Both the position numbers and the translations under genes were made by a program. Under the pieces are notes generated by a model. That model made no database searches, was not told the origin of the DNA, and worked only from the letters and a program-made list of their open reading frames with translations. Positions 8,272 to 15,310 of a stretch of 64,000 bases of DNA are shown one piece after another. How positions within the stretch are numbered: position 1 is the stretch's first letter; every line of letters begins with the position of its first letter. The DNA is taken from assembly GCF_029478665.1 (NCBI RefSeq), contig NZ_JARPQB010000026.1:1-64000 (forward strand), in the 5' to 3' direction. The DNA is from Pseudomonas entomophila. Lineage in GTDB: Bacteria; Pseudomonadota; Gammaproteobacteria; Pseudomonadales; Pseudomonadaceae.

Positions 8272-8763
8272 ATGAGTGCACTGGTTGGCGTGATCATGGG
8301 CTCCAAGTCCGATTGGTCCACCCTTAGCCACACCGCCGATATGCTGGAAAAACTCGGCATTCCCTACGAGGTGAAGGTGGTTTCCGCCCACCGTACCCCG
8401 GACCTGCTGTTCCAGTACGCCGAGGAGGCCGACGGCCGCGGCATCGAGGTGATCATCGCCGGTGCCGGTGGCGCCGCCCATCTGCCAGGCATGTGCGCCG
8501 CCAAGACCCACCTGCCGGTGCTGGGCGTGCCGGTGCAGTCGTCGATGCTGTCGGGCGTCGACTCGCTGCTGTCGATCGTGCAGATGCCGGCCGGCGTGCC
8601 GGTTGCCACCCTGGCCATCGGCAAGGCCGGCGCGATCAACGCCGCGCTGCTGTCGGCGAGCATCCTGGGGGCCAAGTACCCGCAGTTCCACGCGGCGCTC
8701 AAGCAGTTCCGCACGGAGCAGACCGACACCGTGCTGGACAATCCAGACCCGCGCCAGGCTTGA
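8272..8763 (+). CDS. purE: 5-(carboxyamino)imidazole ribonucleotide mutase PurE
   Basis: A 163-residue enzyme of de novo purine synthesis that moves the carboxyl group of N5-CAIR to C4, giving CAIR. The class I PurE signatures are present: VIMGSKSDW near the N-terminus, VSAHRTPD around residue 45, and the [11 protein letters not shown] loop. The ATG at 8272 was chosen because the conserved N-terminal strand begins right after it; an in-frame upstream start would encode the terminator hairpin. purK follows after 10 bases, so the two form an operon. Expression is probably influenced by the leader hairpins upstream. Confidence 0.97.
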   Translation: MSALVGVIMGSKSDWSTLSHTADMLEKLGIPYEVKVVSAHRTPDLLFQYAEEADGRGIEVIIAGAGGAAHLPGMCAAKTHLPVLGVPVQSSMLSGVDSLLSIVQMPAGVPVATLAIGKAGAINAALLSASILGAKYPQFHAALKQFRTEQTDTVLDNPDPRQA

Positions 8764-8773
8764 GGCTGAAGAT

Positions 8774-9856
8774 ATGAAGATCGGTGTAATCGGTGGTGGC
8801 CAGCTGGGCCGCATGCTGGCCCTGGCGGGCACCCCGCTGGGCATGAACTTCGCTTTCCTCGACCCGGCACCGGACGCCTGCGCCGCGCCGCTGGGCGAGC
8901 ACCTGCGCGCCGACTACGGCGACCAGGACCACCTGCGCCAGCTGGCCGACGAAGTCGACCTGGTAACGTTCGAGTTCGAGAGCGTGCCGGCTGAGACGGT
9001 CGCCTTCCTCTCGCAGTTCGTGCCGGTCTACCCGAGCGCCGAAGCGCTGCGCATTGCCCGCGACCGCCTGTTCGAGAAGAGCATGTTCCGCGACCTGGGG
9101 ATTCCGACCCCGGCTTTCGCCGACATTCTTTCGCAGGCGGACCTGGACGCCGCCGTCGCCAGCATCGGCCTGCCGGCCGTGCTCAAGACCCGCACCCTGG
9201 GTTATGACGGCAAGGGCCAGAAGGTCCTGCGCAAGCCCGAAGACGTGGTCGATACCTTCGCCGAGCTGGGCAGCGTGCCGTGCCTGCTGGAAGGCTTCGT
9301 GCCATTCACCGGCGAAGTGTCGCTGGTGGCCGTGCGCGCCCGCGATGGCGAAACCCGCTTCTACCCGCTGGTGCACAACACCCATGAGAGCGGCATCCTG
9401 AAGTTGTCGGTGGCCAGTGATGCACATCCGCTGCAAGCCCTGGCCGAAGACTACGTCGGCCGCGTCCTGCAGAAGCTGGACTATGTCGGTGTGATGGCGT
9501 TCGAGTTCTTCGAGGTTGGCGGTGGCCTGAAGGCCAACGAGATCGCCCCGCGCGTGCACAACTCCGGGCACTGGACCATCGAAGGCTCTGAGTGCAGCCA
9601 GTTCGAGAACCACCTGCGCGCCGTGGCCGGCCTGCCGCTGGGTTCGACCGCCAAGGTGGGTGAGAGCGCCATGCTCAACTTCATCGGCGAAGTGCCGGCG
9701 GTGGACAAGGTCATCGCCATCGACGACTGCCACCTGCACCACTACGGCAAGGCCTTCAAGGCCGGGCGCAAGGTTGGTCACGCCACCCTGCGTTGCGACG
9801 ACATGGCCACGCTGCAGGCCAAGATCGCTGAAGTAGAGGCGTTGATCGCCGGCTGA
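8774..9856 (+). CDS. purK: 5-(carboxyamino)imidazole ribonucleotide synthase PurK
   Basis: A 360-residue ATP-grasp enzyme that makes N5-CAIR from AIR, bicarbonate and ATP, the substrate for PurE. The N-terminal Rossmann-like segment MKIGVIGGGQLGRMLALAG, the ATP-grasp region LKTRTLGYDGKGQ and the metal-binding region NEIAPRVHNSGHWT are all visible. It begins 10 bases after purE in the usual purEK order, and an imperfectly T-tailed hairpin follows. Confidence 0.97.
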   Translation: MKIGVIGGGQLGRMLALAGTPLGMNFAFLDPAPDACAAPLGEHLRADYGDQDHLRQLADEVDLVTFEFESVPAETVAFLSQFVPVYPSAEALRIARDRLFEKSMFRDLGIPTPAFADILSQADLDAAVASIGLPAVLKTRTLGYDGKGQKVLRKPEDVVDTFAELGSVPCLLEGFVPFTGEVSLVAVRARDGETRFYPLVHNTHESGILKLSVASDAHPLQALAEDYVGRVLQKLDYVGVMAFEFFEVGGGLKANEIAPRVHNSGHWTIEGSECSQFENHLRAVAGLPLGSTAKVGESAMLNFIGEVPAVDKVIAIDDCHLHHYGKAFKAGRKVGHATLRCDDMATLQAKIAEVEALIAG

Positions 9857-9893
9857 GCGAACTTCTGCGGGGCAACACTGCTCTGAAATGGCG

Positions 9894-9926
9894 ACAAGCC
9901 AAAGCGCTGTCTAGGCTTTGGCTTGT
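9894..9926 (+). terminator. Hairpin after purK, probable terminator
   Basis: Perfect 12-bp inverted repeat ACAAGCCAAAGC/GCTTTGGCTTGT with a 9-base loop, 37 bases after the purK stop. The downstream stretch is only moderately T-rich (TCCATCTTTCTT), so termination may be partial. Confidence 0.6.
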
Positions 9927-9953
9927 TCCATCTTTCTTATCAGAGGGTTTGCC

Positions 9954-10199
9954 ATGGGCATCATTGGAACCATTTTCATCGGCCTGATCGTCGGCCTGCT
10001 GGCGCGTTTCCTGAAACCGGGCGACGACAGCATGGGCTGGATCATGACCATCCTCCTCGGCATCGCCGGCTCCCTGGCCGCCACCTATGGCGGGCAAGCC
10101 CTTGGCATCTACCAAGCCGGCCAGGCCGCGGGCTTCTTCGGGGCCCTGGTGGGCGCGATCATCCTCCTGGTGATCTACGGCTTCATCAAGAAAAGCTGA
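9954..10199 (+). CDS. GlsB/YeaQ/YmgE-family small membrane protein
   Basis: An 81-residue inner-membrane protein with three hydrophobic segments (residues ~2-18, 27-45 and 55-77) and the family pattern GLLARFLKPGDDSMGW followed by TILLGIAGS. Members are often called transglycosylase-associated or stress-response membrane proteins; the biochemical role is not established. The ATG at 9954 follows an AGAGGG ribosome-binding site. The next gene begins 51 bases downstream. Confidence 0.85.
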   Translation: MGIIGTIFIGLIVGLLARFLKPGDDSMGWIMTILLGIAGSLAATYGGQALGIYQAGQAAGFFGALVGAIILLVIYGFIKKS

Positions 10200-10250
10200 A
10201 CACACGTTAGAATGCCCGGCAATTCAATCCCCGAGTTGCCGAGCATTCCC

Positions 10251-10784
10251 ATGCGTGCGTTATTCCTCGTTCCCTTGCTGCTGGCCAGCGCCCTGGCCCA
10301 TGCCGAACTGCCCGAGACCGACTGGCTGGAACTGATGCCCAAGTCGGACCAGAAAGCCCTCGAGCGGATGCCCGAGATCGACCACGACTCCCCGGAAGCC
10401 CAAGGGACCTTCACCGCTAAAGGCGGCCTGAAGCAGAGCAAGGGCTTGCCGGCGGTGATGTACTCGACCAAGACCGTGGCGGCGATGAATGGCAAGCAGA
10501 TCCGCCTGGGCGGCTATCCGGTGCCGTTGGAGAGCGATGCCAAGAGCAACAGCACGCTGTTCTTCCTGGTGCCGTACCCGGGCGCCTGCATCCACGTGCC
10601 GCCGCCGCCGCCGAACCAGCTGGTGCTGGTGCGTTATCCGAAAGGGTTGAAGATCGACGATATCTACACGCCGTTGTGGGTGACCGGCCTGTTGAAGGTG
10701 GAGAAGGTCAGCAATGACCTGGCGGATGCGGCGTATGCGCTGGATGCGGGGCAGGTGAGGGTGGTGGAAGACGCCGACCTGTAA
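10251..10784 (+). CDS. DUF3299 domain exported protein
   Basis: A 177-residue protein with a clear signal peptide (MRALFLVPLLLASALAHA, cleavage after residue 18), so it is expected in the periplasm. The mature part matches the DUF3299 family: RLGGYPVPLE, then FFLVPYPGACIHVPPPPPNQ with the conserved Cys-x-His, and IYTPLWVTGLL. Family members are found near metal-related and ABC exporter genes, but function is unknown. The start at 10251 gives the canonical signal peptide; a start 13 codons earlier would spoil it. A REP pair follows the gene. Confidence 0.85.
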   Translation: MRALFLVPLLLASALAHAELPETDWLELMPKSDQKALERMPEIDHDSPEAQGTFTAKGGLKQSKGLPAVMYSTKTVAAMNGKQIRLGGYPVPLESDAKSNSTLFFLVPYPGACIHVPPPPPNQLVLVRYPKGLKIDDIYTPLWVTGLLKVEKVSNDLADAAYALDAGQVRVVEDADL

Positions 10785-10812
10785 CGCATTCCGGGGCTGC
10801 TTTGCAGCCCAT

Positions 10813-10874
10813 CGCGACACAAGGCCGCTCCCACCGGGATCACGCGAATCCTGTGGGAGCGGCCTTGTGTCGCG
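10813..10874. repeat. REP pair, 'CCTTGTGTCGCG' type
   Basis: Perfect 22-bp inverted arms (10813-10834 and 10853-10874) with the core GGGAGCGGCCTTGTGTCGCG, lying between two convergent genes. Smaller GC hairpins flank it on both sides. Confidence 0.85.
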
Positions 10875-10902
10875 AAAGGACCGCGTAGCGGTCCCGGAAA
10901 CC

Positions 10903-11799
10903 TCAGAGCACTTCGCTACCGATCGCCACGCTCATCTCATGGCTCGCCCCCGGCTTGAGCGTCACCACATCATCCATCACATTCGCCGTTTCGATGCACA
11001 GCATGCGCTGCCAGCCATCGTCCGCCATGTCCGGCAGGTCGCGGGCGCGGTCGGTCCAAGGGTTCCAGATCACCGCAGTGCGTGAACCACTGGCCTGCAG
11101 GGTGATGCGCCGGTTCCAGTGCGGGTCGACGATGGCCAGGCGCTCGGGAGCATTCAGGTAGATGCGGTCGGTCTCGCCCGCGAACCCCAGGTTGCCCTGC
11201 TGCTGGCGCTGTTCCCAGTTGGCCAGGGTTTCGATATACGCCAACCCATCCACACCTTCCACCTGCACCTGGCGCACGTCGCTCACGGCAAAGTAGCTGT
11301 GCAGGGCCTGGCTCAAGGTGACATCGGTGTTGCCGAGGTTATAGCTGGTGAGGGTCAGCTTCAGTTGCTGGCCCAGCTCCACCACAAGCTTGAGCTCCAC
11401 TTCGTGCGGCCAGCCCGGCAGATCGCCCTGAGCTTCGGGCAGTGCGAACTCGATGCGCAAGGTGTCGCCGGCTTCCTCGACGCCCAGCAACTGCCAGTCG
11501 CGGCCACGCACCAGGCCGTGGGCCGGAGGTTGCTCGCCCTTGTACATGGCTTTGACCGAAGCGGGGTTGCGTTCGAAGATGCCGAACCACGGCCAGCACA
11601 CCGGTGCACCGGCGCGCACCGACTTGCCCTGGCGGAAGATGGCCTGGTCGCTCAGCCACAGCAGCGGCGGCTCGCCGATCCGCTGGTAGCTGAGGACCTG
11701 CGCGCCCTGTTGAGCGATCAGCAGTTCGGCGTGTTTGCTGGTGATGCGCCAGCAGTGGAGTTCGCCGTGTTGCTCGGTGTCGACCTGGAAGTTAGCCAT
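10903..11799 (-). CDS. D-hexose-6-phosphate mutarotase (YeaD family)
   Basis: A 298-residue cytosolic enzyme of the aldose-1-epimerase superfamily, which interconverts alpha and beta anomers of hexose 6-phosphates such as glucose 6-phosphate. Matching features are SVRAGAPVCWPWFG, the histidine-containing AHGLVRGRDW, the second histidine in LHSYFAVSD and the C-terminal ETANVMDDVVTLKPGASHEM. It is a single gene, with a REP pair at its 3' side and the thioesterase gene 73 bases upstream on the same strand. Confidence 0.93.
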   Translation of the reverse strand: MANFQVDTEQHGELHCWRITSKHAELLIAQQGAQVLSYQRIGEPPLLWLSDQAIFRQGKSVRAGAPVCWPWFGIFERNPASVKAMYKGEQPPAHGLVRGRDWQLLGVEEAGDTLRIEFALPEAQGDLPGWPHEVELKLVVELGQQLKLTLTSYNLGNTDVTLSQALHSYFAVSDVRQVQVEGVDGLAYIETLANWEQRQQQGNLGFAGETDRIYLNAPERLAIVDPHWNRRITLQASGSRTAVIWNPWTDRARDLPDMADDGWQRMLCIETANVMDDVVTLKPGASHEMSVAIGSEVL

Positions 11800-11872
11800 T
11801 GCACTCGTCTCATTGGTTGCCTGTCGGGCCGTTGGACCCGGTGACCTGCCATGAGTTTAACGCCCGCGTGGC

Positions 11873-12271
11873 TCAGCGACGAGGCACGGAGCGGGTACGA
11901 CCGCTGCCGTCGATGGCGACGAACACGAACTCCGCTTCGGTCACCTTGCGCCATTCGCCAGACAGCGGATCGTCGTTCCACACTTCGACCCTCATCTGGA
12001 TCGAGCTGCGACCGATCTTCAAGGTCTGGGTATAGAAGGACAGTTGCGCGCCCACGGCCACCGGCACCAGGAACGCCATGCGATCGATCGATACGGTGGC
12101 CACCCGGCCACCGGCGACGCGGCTGGCCATGGCGGTGCCGGCCAGGTCCATCTGGGCGACCAGCCAGCCGCCGAAGATATCGCCGAAACCGTTGGTTTCG
12201 CGCGGCAGCGCGGTGATCTGCAGGGCCAGGTCGCCTTGCGGGATAGGATCTTCTTGTTCGAGCTCAATCAT
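11873..12271 (-). CDS. Acyl-CoA thioesterase, YciA-type hotdog fold
   Basis: A 132-residue protein with a single hotdog domain. The stretches ETNGFGDIFGGWLVAQMDLA (with the catalytic Asp) and VATVSIDRMAFLVPVAVG are characteristic of YciA-type thioesterases that hydrolyse a broad range of acyl-CoA esters. I start it at the ATG at 12271; the longer frame to 12349 has no conserved sequence. The C-terminal SGRTRSVPRR is a basic tail. Confidence 0.9.
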   Translation of the reverse strand: MIELEQEDPIPQGDLALQITALPRETNGFGDIFGGWLVAQMDLAGTAMASRVAGGRVATVSIDRMAFLVPVAVGAQLSFYTQTLKIGRSSIQMRVEVWNDDPLSGEWRKVTEAEFVFVAIDGSGRTRSVPRR

Positions 12272-12632
12272 GCCGTGGGGCCTCTGACCCGTGACGCTTC
12301 GTGGGTGGCGCAGTGAAGGACGCCATAAAAACGATTCAGCAACACACATACTACGCTGATTTCGCTTAAGGGGCGGCCAAAGGGAGACTCTGCGAAACAG
12401 TCCGACGCTTCTGACCGACGTTTTCGCACAATATCCCTTGATGCAAGCAACCTTTTCCTACGAGCGGGCAGTATATATACCCACACAGCCAGCGACGACC
12501 GCACATTGATGAATATCTGTACGGATTTTGTACCGCTATGAGTGCGGCTCGGCAATTTGCTATCTTCGCTGCCTGACCTACCCAGAAGCCGCATGCCAAG
12601 CGGTCCGCAGACCAATAAGAGAAACCACAGCG
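12272..12632. other. Intergenic region between divergent genes
   Basis: About 360 bases separating the thioesterase and transporter genes, more A+T-rich than the coding DNA. A TATATATA stretch at about 12471-12478 could be part of a promoter. I see no convincing -35/-10 pair, hairpin, or small gene. Confidence 0.4.
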
Positions 12633-13922
12633 ATGACCTCCGTGCAGAGCAGTATCGAGCAGCCGTCCCGGCCGTTGTCCCGCAGTGACTACAAGACCCT
12701 TTCGCTGTCCGCCCTGGGCGGTGCGCTGGAGTTCTACGATTTCATCATCTTCGTGTTCTTCGCCACCGTGGTCGGCAAGCTGTTCTTCCCTGCCGACATG
12801 CCCGAATGGCTGCGCCTGATGCAGACCTTCGGCATCTTCGCCGCCGGCTACCTGGCGCGGCCCCTGGGCGGCATCGTCATGGCCCACTTCGGCGACCTGC
12901 TCGGGCGCAAGAAGATGTTCACCCTGAGCATTTTCCTGATGGCGGTGCCGACCCTGGTGATGGGCCTGCTGCCGACTTATGCACAGATCGGCCTGTGGGC
13001 GCCGATCCTGCTGCTGTTGATGCGGGTGATCCAGGGCGCAGCCATCGGTGGCGAGGTGCCGGGTGCCTGGGTGTTCGTCTCCGAGCACGTGCCGGCGCGC
13101 AACACCGGCTATGCCTGCGGCACGCTCACCGCCGGCCTGACTTCGGGCATCCTGCTCGGCTCGCTGGTGGCGACATTGATCAACACGATCTATACCCCGT
13201 ACGAAGTGGCGGACTTTGCCTGGCGTATTCCGTTCCTGCTGGGTGGGGTGTTCGGTTTCTTCGCGGTCTACCTGCGCCGCTGGCTGCATGAAACCCCGGT
13301 GTTCGCCGAGATGCAGGCGCGCAAGGCGCTGGCCGAAGAGCTGCCGCTGCGCGCGGTGCTGCGCGACCACCGCGGTGCGATCATCCTGTCGATGCTGCTC
13401 ACCTGGCTGTTGTCGGCTGGCATCGTGGTGATCATCCTCATGACTCCGGCATTACTGCAAAGCCTCTACCACGTGAGCCCAACGGATTCGCTCAAGGCCA
13501 ACAGCCTGGCCATCGTGCTGCTCAGCCTGGGCTGCATCGGAGCTGGCAGCCTGGCCGACCGCTTTGGTGCTGGGCGCGTCTTTATCGTTGGGAGCCTGGC
13601 GTTACTGGCGTCCTCCTGGGCCTTCTACCACAGCCTGCCAACCCGGCCGGACCTGCTGTTCCCGCTCTATGCCCTGACCGGCCTGTGCGTGGGCATCGTC
13701 GGTGCCGTGCCCTACGTGATGGTCAAGGCGTTCCCGCCGGTGGTGCGCTTCAGTGGCCTTTCGTTCTCCTACAACCTGGCCTACGCGATCTTCGGTGGTC
13801 TGACGCCAATGGTGGTCACCGCGTTGCTGAAGTTCAGCCCCATGGCGCCGGCTTACTATGTGGCTTGCCTGTGTGCCGTTGGTCTGCTGGTCGGTACCTA
13901 TCTGCTCGCCAACAAGCGCTGA
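12633..13922 (+). CDS. MFS transporter, metabolite:H+ symporter (MHS) type
   Basis: A 429-residue inner-membrane protein with about twelve hydrophobic segments. It shows the MHS-subfamily signatures: ALGGALEFYDFIIFVFF in the first helix, GYLARPLGGIVMAHFGDLLGRKK for the conserved loop 2-3, and LMRVIQGAAIGGEVPGAW in helix 4-5. This group includes ProP and the citrate and shikimate symporters, which import small organic compounds with protons. The substrate cannot be told from sequence. The ATG at 12633 follows AGAGAAACC; a REP-like hairpin follows the gene. Confidence 0.88.
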   Translation: MTSVQSSIEQPSRPLSRSDYKTLSLSALGGALEFYDFIIFVFFATVVGKLFFPADMPEWLRLMQTFGIFAAGYLARPLGGIVMAHFGDLLGRKKMFTLSIFLMAVPTLVMGLLPTYAQIGLWAPILLLLMRVIQGAAIGGEVPGAWVFVSEHVPARNTGYACGTLTAGLTSGILLGSLVATLINTIYTPYEVADFAWRIPFLLGGVFGFFAVYLRRWLHETPVFAEMQARKALAEELPLRAVLRDHRGAIILSMLLTWLLSAGIVVIILMTPALLQSLYHVSPTDSLKANSLAIVLLSLGCIGAGSLADRFGAGRVFIVGSLALLASSWAFYHSLPTRPDLLFPLYALTGLCVGIVGAVPYVMVKAFPPVVRFSGLSFSYNLAYAIFGGLTPMVVTALLKFSPMAPAYYVACLCAVGLLVGTYLLANKR

Positions 13923-13928
13923 GCAACT

Positions 13929-14013
13929 GTAGGAGCCGGCCTTGCCGGCGAACAGCGGCACAGCCGGTGCCAGCCACCGCACCGCCTGGTTCGCCAGCAA
14001 GGCTGGCTCCTAC
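13929..14013. repeat. REP pair, 'GCCGGC' type, imperfect
   Basis: Left arm GTAGGAGCCGGCCTTGCCGG and a diverged right arm with CCAGCAAGGCTGGCTCCTAC, separated by ~37 bases. Confidence 0.75.
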
Positions 14014-14036
14014 GAACCTTCTCCGCAACATCCTGT

Positions 14037-14068
14037 AAAGGCCATCCCGACACCCGGTAATGGCCTTT
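14037..14068 (+). terminator. Hairpin after MFS gene, possible terminator
   Basis: AAAGGCCAT at 14037-14045 pairs with ATGGCCTTT at 14060-14068. Only a short T-containing tail follows and the Pho box begins eight bases later, so it may simply insulate pstS. Confidence 0.45.
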
Positions 14069-14075
14069 CATCCAA

Positions 14076-14104
14076 TTGTCATATTCGAGTCATAGAGTGT
14101 TCAT
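14076..14104 (+). promoter_or_regulatory. Pho box upstream of pstS
   Basis: TTGTCAT-ATTC-GAGTCAT (14076-14093) fits the PhoB direct-repeat consensus CTGTCAT-N4-CTGTCAT. A third half-site, TGTTCAT, at 14098-14104 continues the 11-bp spacing. It lies 66 bases before the pstS start, as expected for a PhoB-activated promoter. Confidence 0.85.
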
Positions 14105-14169
14105 GCGGCCTGCAGATACTTGGGCCCGTTCCATCTCACAACCCACGATATTCCTGCTAGGAGCAAGGC

Positions 14170-15168
14170 ATGAAACTGAAGCGTTTGATGGCGGCCCTGA
14201 CCTTTGCCGCCGCTGGCGTTGCCACCGCCAATGCGGTCGCCGCCGTCGACCCAGCAATCCCGACCTACACCAAGACCACCGGTGTATCGGGCAACCTCTC
14301 CAGCGTCGGTTCCGACACCCTCGCGAACCTGATGACCCTGTGGGCCGAGGCCTACAAGAAGGAATATCCGAACGTAAACATCCAGATCCAGGCCGCTGGC
14401 TCCTCCACCGCGCCACCCGCGCTGACCGAAGGCACCGCCAACCTGGGCCCGATGAGCCGCAAGATGAAGGACGTCGAGCTGCAGGCCTTCGAGCAGAAGT
14501 ACGGCTACAAACCGACCGCCATCCCGGTTGCCGTCGACGCCCTGGCCGTGTTCGTGCACAAGGACAACCCGATCAAGGGCCTGACCATGGCTCAGGTCGA
14601 TGCCATCTTCTCCTCCACCCGCCTGTGCGGTGGCAAGAGCGAGATCAAGACCTGGGGCGACGTCGGTGTGACCGGCGACCTGGCCAACAAGCCAATCCAG
14701 CTGTTCGGCCGCAACTCGGTATCGGGCACCTACGGCTACTTCAAGGAAGAAGCCCTGTGCAAAGGCGACTTCAAGCCTAACGTCAACGAACAGCCTGGCT
14801 CGGCCTCGGTCGTGCAGTCGATCAGCTCCTCGCTGAACGGCATCGGCTACTCGGGCATCGGCTACAAGACCGCCAGCGTCAAGACCGTGGCCCTGGCCAA
14901 GAAAGAAGGCGGCGCCTTCGTCGAAGACAACGAAGCCAACGCCCTGAACGGCACCTACCCGCTGTCGCGCTTCCTGTACGTCTACGTCAACAAGGCGCCG
15001 AACAAGCCTCTGGCCCCGCTGGAAGCCGAGTTCGTCAAGCTGGTCCTGTCCCAGGCCGGCCAGCAAGTGGTCGTGAAGGACGGCTACATCCCGCTGCCAG
15101 CCAAAGTGGTCGACAAGACCCTGGCCGACCTGGGCCTGTCCCACGCGGGTAACGTTGCAAAGAAGTAA
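14170..15168 (+). CDS. pstS: Phosphate ABC transporter substrate-binding protein PstS
   Basis: A 332-residue periplasmic phosphate-binding protein with a signal peptide ([25 protein letters not shown]). The phosphate-site regions are visible: [11 protein letters not shown], the [12 protein letters not shown] loop and the [15 protein letters not shown] segment, typical of the Pseudomonas PstS family. It hands phosphate to PstC-PstA-PstB encoded downstream. A three-half-site Pho box precedes it. A T-tailed hairpin stands between it and pstC, which would let pstS be made in excess over the permease genes. Confidence 0.96.
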   Translation: MKLKRLMAALTFAAAGVATANAVAAVDPAIPTYTKTTGVSGNLSSVGSDTLANLMTLWAEAYKKEYPNVNIQIQAAGSSTAPPALTEGTANLGPMSRKMKDVELQAFEQKYGYKPTAIPVAVDALAVFVHKDNPIKGLTMAQVDAIFSSTRLCGGKSEIKTWGDVGVTGDLANKPIQLFGRNSVSGTYGYFKEEALCKGDFKPNVNEQPGSASVVQSISSSLNGIGYSGIGYKTASVKTVALAKKEGGAFVEDNEANALNGTYPLSRFLYVYVNKAPNKPLAPLEAEFVKLVLSQAGQQVVVKDGYIPLPAKVVDKTLADLGLSHAGNVAKK

Positions 15169-15229
15169 GTAACTGAGGATGAGGCCGGTGACCACAATGC
15201 CGGCCTCTTCCACGAATTCCTTAGTCCGA

Positions 15230-15259
15230 AGCCAGGGCTCCTGAGCGGCGGGCTTTTTT
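15230..15259 (+). terminator. Terminator between pstS and pstC
   Basis: AGCC...GCTCCTGAGC...GGGCT forms an interrupted hairpin followed by six T residues (15254-15259). An additional 8-bp hairpin GAGGCCGG/CCGGCCTC stands at 15181-15207. Together they probably end most pstS transcripts. Confidence 0.7.
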
Positions 15260-15270
15260 GCGTCACTGCA

Positions 15271-15288
15271 CTGTCATGTTTTTGTCAT
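15271..15288 (+). promoter_or_regulatory. Pho box upstream of pstC
   Basis: CTGTCAT-GTTT-TTGTCAT, near-perfect to the PhoB consensus, 23 bases before the pstC ATG and directly after the pstS terminator. It suggests pstCAB-phoU has its own PhoB-dependent promoter. Confidence 0.9.
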
Positions 15289-15310
15289 ACGGGACCGCTA
15301 GGGTGTGCGC

